NCBI GenBank assembly: GCA_934163035.1
Contig: CAKPJX010000010.1
Coordinates: 1 to 51,302 of the forward strand
Direction: 5' to 3'
Origin: an uncultured Bacilli bacterium
GTDB lineage: Bacteria; Bacillota_I; Bacilli_A; RF39; UBA660
Length of the DNA stretch: 51,302 nucleotides
Shown piece by piece: positions 17,859-25,483 of the stretch. The translations under genes were made by a program, and so were the position numbers. Under the pieces are notes generated by a model. That model had not been told where the DNA came from and ran no database searches. It was given only the letters and a program-made list of their open reading frames with translations. Each line of letters starts with the position of its first letter. Within the stretch, counting starts at the first letter, position 1.

Positions 17859-19130
17859 TTATTTATAATAGATATTATCTCCAACCCTATTTATCCATGC
17901 TGAAAACTTTTGTTGAATATTTACTTTAATGTTATTTTTGAGTTGACCAATTTTTTCGCATTGCTTATAAATATCATTAGTACAAATATCAAAGCAAACA
18001 ATCAAATACGAAAAAATATTTTCTTCATTAATATAAGAAAACATACAAATGTCTTGACAGCTGTAACTATAATTTTTTAAGTTCTTGAGTTTTTTGTAAT
18101 TCTTTTCATAATCTTTTACGCCTATAATTAAAAATCCTTGGCAATATGTAGTATTTTTTGCTTTAGATGCAAAAGTACAATTTGGAGTAATATTTAATGC
18201 AATTTGATAAATATAATCGAATTGTATTTCTTTTTCACAAAGTTCAGCAAACAAATCATCAATTAGCATATTTTCTGAGCTTTTTTCAGCCAAACTTAGT
18301 TCTTTAAGATCATTATAACTATAATCTTTAATTTTATATAAACTTCCTGGTATATTTATATTGCTTTTTTTTCTTTCAAACAACATTTCATAATTAAACT
18401 TAAACTTATCAGTAAACGCAATTGATTCTTTAACATATTTAAAGTCATAATTGTTCATTGAGTTAATTTTTGACAACACATTATCACTAACTTTTGTATT
18501 CAATATTTCAAAAGCAGACAAAATTTTGTCTGGCATAAGCGTATTACCTACAAATATTCCTAGATTTTTATCAATTAGTTTAGAATCAATTTTATTTGAA
18601 TATGATTTTTCTATTAAAATATTAAATTCCTCTCTTACTGCCTTTAAATAATTTTCTTGCCATTCTAATAAATTAAATAAATTCTTATTTTGTTCTTCAA
18701 ACTCGTCAAATATATCAGAAATTAAATTATTAAATGCATCATCAGACTCAGCATATAACACTTTTGATTTTTTAGCATTCAAAATTGCTATTGGTAAATT
18801 ATTAGGCATTTTTTCTTCTATTTTATTTTTCAAACTTTCTATATCATCTTCATGTTGAGTCCACGCAACTATGAGTAAGTGTTTTTCACCATTTTCTGAT
18901 ATTGCTCTAATTATATTAGTAACTCTAGTAACATCAATAACTCCATTATCAAACGCCAAATCAACAAATACAATTCTATACCCCAAATATAAATTATTAG
19001 TAACTAAATCATTAGGGTTAATATATAGAGTTTTTACACCTTTAGAAGAACAATAATTCATTAGTTTTTGCACTTGTTCTTTTATATCATCAACAAATAT
19101 TATACCAGTTGTAAATTTATTTAATTCCAT
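17859..19130 (-). CDS. Receiver-domain-like protein paired with the GHKL ATPase
   Basis: 423 residues from the ATG at 19130, which has GGAGGATAGGG upstream; longer starts lie inside the ATPase gene. Residues 5-125 look like a response-regulator receiver: acidic pair Asp14-Asp15, Asp57 in VFVDLAFD (phosphate-acceptor position), Thr91 in IVAWTQH and Lys120/121. Residues 140-260 are helical and polar. The C-terminal part contains ALNITPNCTFASKAKN, then TYCQGFLIIGV, a pattern I have no named domain for. No DNA-binding domain is visible. The gene overlaps the ATPase stop by 14 bases, so the two proteins are made together. Receiver assignment is by pattern only. Confidence 0.6.
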   Translation of the reverse strand: MELNKFTTGIIFVDDIKEQVQKLMNYCSSKGVKTLYINPNDLVTNNLYLGYRIVFVDLAFDNGVIDVTRVTNIIRAISENGEKHLLIVAWTQHEDDIESLKNKIEEKMPNNLPIAILNAKKSKVLYAESDDAFNNLISDIFDEFEEQNKNLFNLLEWQENYLKAVREEFNILIEKSYSNKIDSKLIDKNLGIFVGNTLMPDKILSAFEILNTKVSDNVLSKINSMNNYDFKYVKESIAFTDKFKFNYEMLFERKKSNINIPGSLYKIKDYSYNDLKELSLAEKSSENMLIDDLFAELCEKEIQFDYIYQIALNITPNCTFASKAKNTTYCQGFLIIGVKDYEKNYKKLKNLKNYSYSCQDICMFSYINEENIFSYLIVCFDICTNDIYKQCEKIGQLKNNIKVNIQQKFSAWINRVGDNIYYK

Positions 19131-21201
19131 CCCTATCCTCCAACTCAATTCTATATTTAACTCCGCTGTATAAACTAGGAATAGTATCATCAATTATATC
19201 AAAATCAATTTTGCCATTATGCATTGACACAATTTCATTTACTATAAATAAGCCTAGTCCTAATCCATTTTTCTTTTTACTAACAAAAGGAGAAAAAAGA
19301 ATATTTGGATCATCGACATTGAACCCAGGACCATTATCTGCAAAATATATAATATTTTTTTTGTCTTCTTTTTGCATTTTAACAAAAATTTCTTTGTCAC
19401 TTTGTAACTCTAACCAGTAAACGGAATTATCAAACAAATTAATTAAAATTCTTAATATTTGGCTTTCGATTCCTATAAAATCAAAATTATCAACTATAAC
19501 TTTTAAAGTTATATTATGATCAACAAGTCTATAATGTGCATAATTTTTAAATTTTTCCATTAATTTTACACTAGATATTTTTGAAAAGTCTCTATTTCTA
19601 ATTAAATCACTTTGAGCGTTCAGTAAATCATTTATATTGATTATATTTTTTTTCAAATCTTCATAAGAAATTTCTTTTGTTTTTAGCATATTTAATAATG
19701 ATTTTACCTGTTTATCAATATCATGGAAAATCATATTAAATTCTACTGAACTGCTTGCAATTGATAAATATAATTTCCTTGATTTTTGAAATTCATCAGC
19801 TATTTCACCAAATTTTTTTATAATGTTTTTTTTATCATCTTCATGAACAAAATCAATATTTTCTATTTCATATATAAACTCTTCAACAGTGTCGTCAATT
19901 TTTTCTCTTTTTATATTTTTATCAATTGATTCTTTCACTTTATTTTTGCTGGGAACTATAAACAACGCGAAATTATCAACTATTGTTTCAATTATTTTTT
20001 TGAATTCTATAAATGCAGCGTTTTCTATAAATCCTTCCCTATTTGTTTTTTCAATTAAATCTGTACTTTTAGTAGCATCTAAATCAATTATTCCAATAAT
20101 AATATTCTTACTTAAATTTTTACTTGGATTATTTAATCTCTTTAAATTTAGTCCTAACCAATCTTCATCCCTACTACCATAATTATATATACGTTGACCA
20201 CTCCTATATACTCTAACTCCACCATTTTCATCCAAATAATTTGTTAAAACATCTTTTTTCATATTTAGCATTTTTAGTACTTTTGGAGTTCTGTGAAAAG
20301 CATACAATCTTACTTTGATTGGGCCAATCTTATATTTAGAAATATCAATATTTTCTAATTTTTCATCAGCATATTTGTATTCAACAGTTTTATATTCGGT
20401 AAATGATTTAAATCCTTGCATTTCTAAATATGGTTTAAAAGAAAAAATCATTTTTCCTTGAGCAGTTCCTGGTTCAACATCAATAGACGCCTGCCATAAG
20501 CTATATTCTAATACTTCATTGATAGTAAAGTAATTATCAAACATATTTTCATCATTTGAGATAAAATTAATATCGAATTTATCATTTTCATTTTTAAATG
20601 GAGATTGCAACTTTAAAATTTCTGTATAGACTTTCCTTAAGTCAGTATCATTCCATTCTTCGTTCAAATCCTCAATTATTATTCTTGTACCAGAAGATGT
20701 ATATATTTTTTTATCTCCATTATATAAATTAATTGGCATTTTAATATCTTCTAACATTTTATCATCTGAAAATTTATTAAAATCTATATTAAGACAATAA
20801 CATGATTCATTATTTTTTTTTGTAATTATAGTTACTTTATTGCCAATTTTATTAATTGCAAATCTTCCTATTCCTTTTTCACCAACAGGAACTCTTACTG
20901 AATTATTTTTTAAATTTTGTTCTTTTAGCATCTTCTTATTGTTAGTGCCTATAATTAGCCAATTATTAGATAAATCATTGTCGTTCATGCCAATGCCATT
21001 ATCAACAATTTCAATCGATGATATTTTTCTATCGAATAAATTAATTAATTCCCCCTCCTCATGAATTATAACATCACATTTTGTAGCACCGGCATCATAT
21101 GAGTTTTTTATTATTTCCGAAAGAGCAATAATTTTATTTTCAATTGATTCTTTACCTATCTCAAAAACAATTCTAGCACTTGTTTTAAAATTATTTTCCA
21201 T
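19117..21201 (-). CDS. Protein with two GHKL ATPase domains, histidine-kinase-like
   Basis: 694 residues from the ATG at 21201 with GGAGG upstream. The N-terminal GHKL domain is of the Hsp90/MutL/MORC type: N-box SEIIKNSYDAGAT (Glu29, Asn33, Asp36), VDNGIGM (66-72) and GEKGIGRFA (107-115). The centre (about 480-560) is helical with FHDIDKQV, whose His493 sits where a histidine-kinase H-box would be. The C-terminal GHKL domain is kinase-like: NLFDNSVYW (588-596), FADNGPGF (620-627) and GLGLGLFIV (646-654). It has no membrane segment, so it acts in the cytoplasm. Co-translated with the receiver-like protein and placed beside a DNA methyltransferase, it suggests a signalling or DNA-sensing defence module; this is inference. 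Confidence 0.75.
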   Translation of the reverse strand: MENNFKTSARIVFEIGKESIENKIIALSEIIKNSYDAGATKCDVIIHEEGELINLFDRKISSIEIVDNGIGMNDNDLSNNWLIIGTNNKKMLKEQNLKNNSVRVPVGEKGIGRFAINKIGNKVTIITKKNNESCYCLNIDFNKFSDDKMLEDIKMPINLYNGDKKIYTSSGTRIIIEDLNEEWNDTDLRKVYTEILKLQSPFKNENDKFDINFISNDENMFDNYFTINEVLEYSLWQASIDVEPGTAQGKMIFSFKPYLEMQGFKSFTEYKTVEYKYADEKLENIDISKYKIGPIKVRLYAFHRTPKVLKMLNMKKDVLTNYLDENGGVRVYRSGQRIYNYGSRDEDWLGLNLKRLNNPSKNLSKNIIIGIIDLDATKSTDLIEKTNREGFIENAAFIEFKKIIETIVDNFALFIVPSKNKVKESIDKNIKREKIDDTVEEFIYEIENIDFVHEDDKKNIIKKFGEIADEFQKSRKLYLSIASSSVEFNMIFHDIDKQVKSLLNMLKTKEISYEDLKKNIININDLLNAQSDLIRNRDFSKISSVKLMEKFKNYAHYRLVDHNITLKVIVDNFDFIGIESQILRILINLFDNSVYWLELQSDKEIFVKMQKEDKKNIIYFADNGPGFNVDDPNILFSPFVSKKKNGLGLGLFIVNEIVSMHNGKIDFDIIDDTIPSLYSGVKYRIELEDRDGIK

Positions 21202-21387
21202 ATTTTCCTCCAATCAAACGAATATCTAATATTATTATACAGCACCTTTTTAAAATTGCATGTATATTTTTGCCTTTAAAATCACAAATGTTTATATTTT
21301 ATTTGCTATTCTTATTATAATAAATATAACATTTTAATATTTTGTAATTTTATTGCAACTTTAATTTCTTTTCGTTTTAGTCATTTT

Positions 21388-21473
21388 ATTACGACATAGA
21401 GTAATTTATTTATATTTTTGTTAATTTATTACGACACAGGGTAATTTTTTTATAAAATTGTCGATTTATTACG
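21388..21473. repeat. Three repeats at exact 40-base spacing
   Basis: ATTACGACATAGAGTAAT (21388-21405) and ATTACGACACAGGGTAAT (21428-21445) are near-identical and each carries an ATTAC/GTAAT dyad. A third partial copy, ATTACG, starts at 21468. They lie in the 400-base gene-free stretch between the ATPase start and the right end of the element, so they could be operators for the ATPase operon. I see nothing else in 21202-21615. Confidence 0.65.
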
Positions 21474-21615
21474 TTTTTTTATAACTTTAAATAAAGAAAT
21501 AGCAAAGATAATAAACAATTTAATAATATATGCCCTATTTTAAGTTGCTAACTCATAAAAAAAGAATTTCAACATTAGGCCAAAATCCTTATATTTTAAA
21601 GCAAACAAGACACTA

Positions 21616-21906
21616 TTACACTTTGCCTACATTCTTACTATTCGCACCACCTGCATTTATGTGATTAGATATTAAGATTATGTCTGATGGATCGTCTGAA
21701 TTTCTTATTATTTCTTGTATTCTTTGAATTCTAGCATTTTTTGGTAAATTCTCATCTGTATTTCTAGTTATAACTGCTGGTATGCCCAGATCTGTTAATC
21801 TTTTAAACATATATTCTGCAACCCTCAAATTTAAATCTTTTTCTTGTAATCCGTTTCCTACTGCTCCCGGATCATTTCCTCCATGTCCTGCATCTACAAT
21901 AATCAT
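21616..21906 (-). pseudogene. LysM/amidase_3 hydrolase, N-terminal part, truncated by insertion
   Basis: Starts at an ATG with GGAGTGATAAC upstream and encodes the first half of an amidase_3 domain: IIVDAGHGGNDPGAVG with the first zinc histidine, GLQEKDLNLRVAEYMF with the zinc glutamate, and ISNHINAGG with the second zinc histidine. After 21644 the frame enters the element and ends after 14 foreign codons. The remaining domain and four LysM repeats are at 11251-12249. The 96-residue product lacks the second catalytic glutamate and should be inactive. Promoter and start are on this side, so excision would restore the whole gene. Confidence 0.88.
21627..21648. other. Right attachment site of the element
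   Basis: CTACATT arm (21627-21633), then GCACC core (21644-21648), then host amidase sequence. The arm is the inverted copy of AATGTAG in the left site, as expected if both came from one quasi-palindromic attP. Confidence 0.65.
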
Positions 21907-22031
21907 GTTATCACTCCTTCAAAATATTTTATGATATTTGCTATGTTTTGTGATTATTGTTTATTTTATAAATAAAAGTATCTAATAAAATTTGATTTTA
22001 GTAATTTTTTTTATTTTTTTCTAAAAAACTA

Positions 22032-22060
22032 TTGACTTTTTACTTTTTGAGTGGTAGTAT
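22032..22060 (+). promoter_or_regulatory. Promoter of the structured RNA upstream of hpt
   Basis: TTGACT (22032-22037), 17 bases, TAGTAT (22055-22060). Transcription would start about 22067, at the 5' strand of the closing stem of the RNA. Confidence 0.65.
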
Positions 22061-22066
22061 ATAAGC

Positions 22067-22388
22067 ATCTTAGATAAGGTTTGTGATAGACACGATTTAG
22101 TTCATTGTTGGGTCACATTTCCTGTTAGATCGTTGTTTGCGATTTAGTAGTTAGAAATAGTAATATGACTAGTTCGTATTATGACCTTGTTGCTATCTAA
22201 GAGTGCACGTGCAGTGAGAGAGATACTCACATTAATAAGGGGTTACTACTAAGTACTGACCTTTACTTGGTATAGATTGTTCGATTCTATTATGGGTTTC
22301 CATAGTAGAAAGGTTTAGCAGTTTATTTTGTAACTTTTCTAAAAAAACTGAAAAACGTAACCGGTCAGGGTTATGTTTTTTATTTTTT
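22067..22388 (+). ncRNA. Highly structured RNA or leader, family not recognised
   Basis: About 320 bases with promoter, dense pairing and terminator. TCTTAGATA (22068-22076) pairs with TATCTAAGA (22194-22202), closing a 5' domain. Further stems are GTGAG/CTCAC (22214-22230), TACTAAGTA/TACTTGGTA (22247-22272) and an 11-bp stem TTCTATTATGG/CCATAGTAGAA (22285-22310, 4-base loop). G-U pairs within these stems are typical of functional RNA. I checked by eye for hallmarks of RNase P RNA, tmRNA, SRP RNA, T-box and purine riboswitches and found none. It may be a free RNA or an attenuator of hpt. Confidence 0.6.
22350..22388 (+). terminator. Terminator between the structured RNA and hpt
   Basis: AAAACGTAACC pairs with GGGTTATGTTTT (one G-T pair, small loop), followed by a T-rich run. 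It ends 13 bases before the hpt start, just ahead of its GAGGTGG ribosome binding site. Confidence 0.75.
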
Positions 22389-22401
22389 ATGAGGTGGTAA
22401 A

Positions 22402-22914
22402 ATGGATAAGATTGTTCCTTTAATTGATGAAGAAAGCATAGCCAAACGTATTGATGAATTAGCTAAGCAAATAAGCAATGACTACAAAAATGAAGAATTA
22501 ACTGTTATTTGTATATTGAAAGGCGCTACTATTTTTACGTGCGATTTAATAAGAAAACTTACTATACCTGTTTATTTGAATTTTATGGTTGTTTCTAGTT
22601 ATATTGATACGGAGTCTACTGGTAGTGTTAAAATTATAAAAGACTTAGATCATACAATATCTAATAAAAACACATTAATTATTGATGACATTATCGATAC
22701 TGGAAGGACTCTACAACATCTCGTAAATACTTTAAAAGTAAGAAATCCAAAATCAATTAAGCTGTGTACTTTACTAGACAAACCAGCTAGAAGAGTGAAT
22801 GATTTGAAAGTTGATTACTTTGGTTTTAAAATTGAAAATGAATTTGTAGTTGGATATGGTCTTGACTATAATCAAAAGTATAGAAATTTATCATTTATTG
22901 GTAAAGTTGAATGA
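22402..22914 (+). CDS. hpt: Hypoxanthine phosphoribosyltransferase
   Basis: 170 residues, usual length. It makes IMP (and GMP) from hypoxanthine (or guanine) and PRPP in purine salvage. The family patterns are CILKGATIFTCDLIR, VVSSYIDTESTGSV, the PRPP loop LIIDDIIDTGRTL with its two aspartates, LLDKPARRV and the C-terminal FVVGYGLDYNQKYRNL. The start has GAGGTGGTAAA upstream. The gene sits alone behind the structured RNA and its terminator and has its own terminator. Confidence 0.95.
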   Translation: MDKIVPLIDEESIAKRIDELAKQISNDYKNEELTVICILKGATIFTCDLIRKLTIPVYLNFMVVSSYIDTESTGSVKIIKDLDHTISNKNTLIIDDIIDTGRTLQHLVNTLKVRNPKSIKLCTLLDKPARRVNDLKVDYFGFKIENEFVVGYGLDYNQKYRNLSFIGKVE

Positions 22915-22951
22915 ACTTCTGCAAGTAAATTTTGATATTAAATGTTATATA

Positions 22952-22983
22952 GGCAAATGATGTTTATTCATTTGCCTTTTTTT
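22952..22983 (+). terminator. Terminator of hpt
   Basis: GGCAAATGA (22952-22960) pairs perfectly with TCATTTGCC (22968-22976), followed by seven T. Confidence 0.9.
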
Positions 22984-23034
22984 AACATTTTAGTGATTTG
23001 ATATTTTTATCTAGAACTTAGCAATAAAATATAT

Positions 23035-23070
23035 AAAAAGAGAAAAATATTTTTTTATTTTTCTCTTTTT
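23035..23070. terminator. Bidirectional terminator
   Basis: A 15-base perfect inverted repeat starting AAAAAGAGAAAAATA, with a T-only loop. Being A-rich on one side and T-rich on the other, it can end the CofE-like gene on the minus strand. Confidence 0.7.
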
Positions 23071-23075
23071 GTCTT

Positions 23076-24269
23076 TTAACTAGCGTAATTAGTAAAATAG
23101 TTTTGAACTAAAACCACTGGGGTTCCTTTATCGCCACTTCCACTAGTTAAATCACACAAAGAACCAATTAAATCTGTATACCTTCTTGGAGTTGTTCCCT
23201 GTGTTTCTATTTTTCCTTTTAAATTTTTGTCTTTTTCTTTTATTTCTTTTCTTATAGCTTCTTGTAACTGTTCTCCTGATAGATTACTAAATTTATTATC
23301 TGATAGATACTTTAATTTTAATTCATTTGGGCTTCCTTCTAATCCCTCTGTATAAAATGGACTGACAACTGGATCTGCTAACTCCCATATTTTACCAACA
23401 GGATCCTTGAATGCACCATCCCCATACACCATGACTTCTATTGTTTTACCTGTTAATTTCTTTAATTCATCTTGAATATCATGTACTAATCTAGTACCAT
23501 TTTCAGGGAATAATTTTACTTTATCTTCTGTTGCTCTGTTAGAACCTAGTAGTCCATATTTACTATTATATCCACTATTATTGATGCTTGTAGTTAATAT
23601 ATCGTCCATACCGTATACTTTATTAGCCCCAAGTCTTTTTAATTTTGCTTTTGTTTCTATTCTAGTATGAATATCGCATGCTAAAACATCTTTTGTGTAT
23701 TTTAATATTTCTTCTGGTTTATTTGAGAAAACAAATTCTATTTCACAGTTTTCTTTTTCTACAACATCTCTATAGAAATCAACCATATTTACACCTGTAA
23801 ATATATGCTTAAAGTCACCGAATTTTTCTGTATATTCTTGTTCTGTTATTACATCACTGTATGGATTAATTCCATATTTTTCTAATCTTTCCTTATCTAA
23901 GATATCATTTCCAACTTCATCGGAAGGATAACTTAATAGCATAGTTATCTTTTTTGTTGCCCTAGCGAAAGCCTTTAAACAAACTGCAAATCTGTTTCTA
24001 CTTAAAATTGGAAAAACTATTCCTATATGATCTGAGTTTAACTTATCTTTAACATCTTCAGCAATATCATCAATAGTGGCATAATTACCATCACTTATTC
24101 CAACTACTGCCTCTGTTATAGCAACTACATCTTTGTCATTAAATTCAAATTTTTCTGATTCACTAGCCTTGATTAATGAATCAACTACTATGTTAGCAAG
24201 ATTATCACCTTCTTTTATAATAGGTGTTCTTATTCCTCTTACAACTGTTCCTACTCTCTTATTATTCAT
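23076..24269 (-). CDS. CofE-like (F420-0:L-glutamate ligase family) protein
   Basis: 397 residues. The N-terminal half resembles the F420-0:glutamate ligase fold: TVVRGIRTPIIKEGDNLANI, DKDVVAITEAVVGISDGNYA, then conserved DxHTRIETKAKLKRLGA and LFPENGTRLVHDIQDEL. CofE adds glutamates to coenzyme F420 in archaea and actinobacteria, but this protein is longer and no other F420 gene is in the window. Low-GC Firmicutes often carry such homologues with unknown substrate, so it probably ligates something else. AGGAGG-like ribosome binding site (TAGGAGGTTAA) at the start. Transcribed alone. Confidence 0.65.
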   Translation of the reverse strand: MNNKRVGTVVRGIRTPIIKEGDNLANIVVDSLIKASESEKFEFNDKDVVAITEAVVGISDGNYATIDDIAEDVKDKLNSDHIGIVFPILSRNRFAVCLKAFARATKKITMLLSYPSDEVGNDILDKERLEKYGINPYSDVITEQEYTEKFGDFKHIFTGVNMVDFYRDVVEKENCEIEFVFSNKPEEILKYTKDVLACDIHTRIETKAKLKRLGANKVYGMDDILTTSINNSGYNSKYGLLGSNRATEDKVKLFPENGTRLVHDIQDELKKLTGKTIEVMVYGDGAFKDPVGKIWELADPVVSPFYTEGLEGSPNELKLKYLSDNKFSNLSGEQLQEAIRKEIKEKDKNLKGKIETQGTTPRRYTDLIGSLCDLTSGSGDKGTPVVLVQNYFTNYAS

Positions 24270-24340
24270 ATTTAACCTCCTATATTATTATATCATTCTT
24301 CAATAGAATATTAAACATCAAAACATAAATTAGATAATAG

Positions 24341-24363
24341 AAAAAGCAAACATTATAGTTTGC
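24341..24363 (-). terminator. Terminator of the htrA operon
   Basis: On the minus strand GCAAAC(T) pairs with GTTTGC, followed by five T. It begins directly after the htrA stop. Confidence 0.7.
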
Positions 24364-24364
24364 C

Positions 24365-25483
24365 TTAATTACTCTTTCCCAATTTTACTTCTATTTGCTT
24401 TTCTTTTTTATCTCGTAGTACAGTAACTTCTATTTTATCTCCTGCCTGATGTTGATATAGCTCATATCTTAAATATGCTGAATCTTTGACCTTATTACCA
24501 TTTATTTTGATTATAACATCACCCTTTTTTATTCCTGAGTTGAATGCTGCTGTATTCTCTGAAATACTTACGACAGCCACTCCCTCTGTAATATCAGATG
24601 ATAAAATTATGCTATTTCTATATAATGTTGATGTATCTGTTACATTGCACATACCAATTCCCAAAAGTGGCCACTTGATTTTTTCTCCCTTTTCTAGTGA
24701 TGTCAAGTGGTTCATTGCATACTCTATTGGTATAGCAAAACCCATCCCTTCAATTTCTGCATCTACTAATTTTAATGAACAAATTCCTATTACTTCTCCA
24801 TTTACATTTAAAAGCGGTCCTCCACTATTACCTGGATTTATTGAAGCATCTATTTGTAAAACTCTCATTACCCAATCATTATTAGCCGAATTTGAAATAT
24901 TTACAGAGACCATTCTATCCTTTCCAGATAAAATTCCTGAAGTGACGCTGCCTCTATAATCTTTTCCCATTGGTGAACCAACTGTAAATACTGTGTCACC
25001 AATATTCATATCCTCGCTTTTTCCTATTGTAGCAATCTGAATTACCTTTGCTTTATCAATTCTTAAAACAGCTAAATCTAAGTATTCATCTCCACCTAAC
25101 AATTTTGCCTCAACTACTTCGTCATTTGTCATTATTAAATCTATTTTTTCCATTCCTGATATTACATGTTGATTTGTAAGAACATATCCATATTTATCAT
25201 CTACTTTGTATATAAAACCAGTTCCGGTTGAAGATAGTTGATTTTGTTGATATCCTTCTACAACAGCAACAGAGTCATAAACTTTTTTAACAGAAGAGGA
25301 TAGACTTGTTTTTTCATACACTTCTGCTCCACCTTTAGTTATTACTGTTCCTGCAGTTGTACTTGTTGAGATTATTTTACTTAATAATGGTGTCCATTTA
25401 AGTAGTGATATTGTAATAATTCCTCCTATTGCAAAAGAAAATGCAATAAGAAAAACCATCTTTAAATTATCATTTTTATTCAT
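24365..25483 (-). CDS. htrA: HtrA/DegP-type membrane serine protease
   Basis: 372 residues. One membrane anchor (residues 9-30) places the protease outside the cell. The trypsin-like domain has His106 in VLTNQHVISG, Asp136 in YLDLAVLRI and Ser220 in NPGNSGGPLL. A single C-terminal PDZ domain (about 285-365, with AAFNSGIKKGDVIIKINGN) follows. HtrA degrades or refolds damaged exported proteins. The gene overlaps the end of the AbiD/F-like gene by 8 bases, so both are translated from one mRNA, an unusual partnership for this quality-control protease. Confidence 0.93.
   Translation of the reverse strand: MNKNDNLKMVFLIAFSFAIGGIITISLLKWTPLLSKIISTSTTAGTVITKGGAEVYEKTSLSSSVKKVYDSVAVVEGYQQNQLSSTGTGFIYKVDDKYGYVLTNQHVISGMEKIDLIMTNDEVVEAKLLGGDEYLDLAVLRIDKAKVIQIATIGKSEDMNIGDTVFTVGSPMGKDYRGSVTSGILSGKDRMVSVNISNSANNDWVMRVLQIDASINPGNSGGPLLNVNGEVIGICSLKLVDAEIEGMGFAIPIEYAMNHLTSLEKGEKIKWPLLGIGMCNVTDTSTLYRNSIILSSDITEGVAVVSISENTAAFNSGIKKGDVIIKINGNKVKDSAYLRYELYQHQAGDKIEVTVLRDKKEKQIEVKLGKSN

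Larger units (their letters stand above)
12245..21648. mobile_element. Serine-recombinase integrative element, about 9.4 kb, carrying defence genes
   Basis: The element lies inside the LysM amidase gene. Its ends are set by the point where the host reading frame stops and resumes, at a shared GCACC (12245-12249 and 21644-21648). Cargo in order: Mrr-type nuclease, large serine recombinase with a short upstream gene, a non-coding stretch, a decayed Sau3AI-like nuclease, cytosine methyltransferase, receiver-like protein and double-GHKL ATPase. No conjugation, replication or phage structural genes are present, so it is at most mobilisable or moved by its recombinase alone. The GCACC could also be placed one 9-bp repeat to the left, because GGTGCCGAA is duplicated in the host gene. 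Confidence 0.85.

Noticed and set aside
21202..21615. CRISPR-like array at the 40-base-spaced repeats
   Set aside because: Only two full copies and one partial, the intervening sequence is not spacer-like and no cas genes are present.
22067..22388. T-box, tmRNA, RNase P RNA or SRP RNA
   Set aside because: No T-box antiterminator sequence, no tRNA-like ends with CCA, no conserved RNase P core segments and no SRP GGAA-type tetraloop region could be found by eye.
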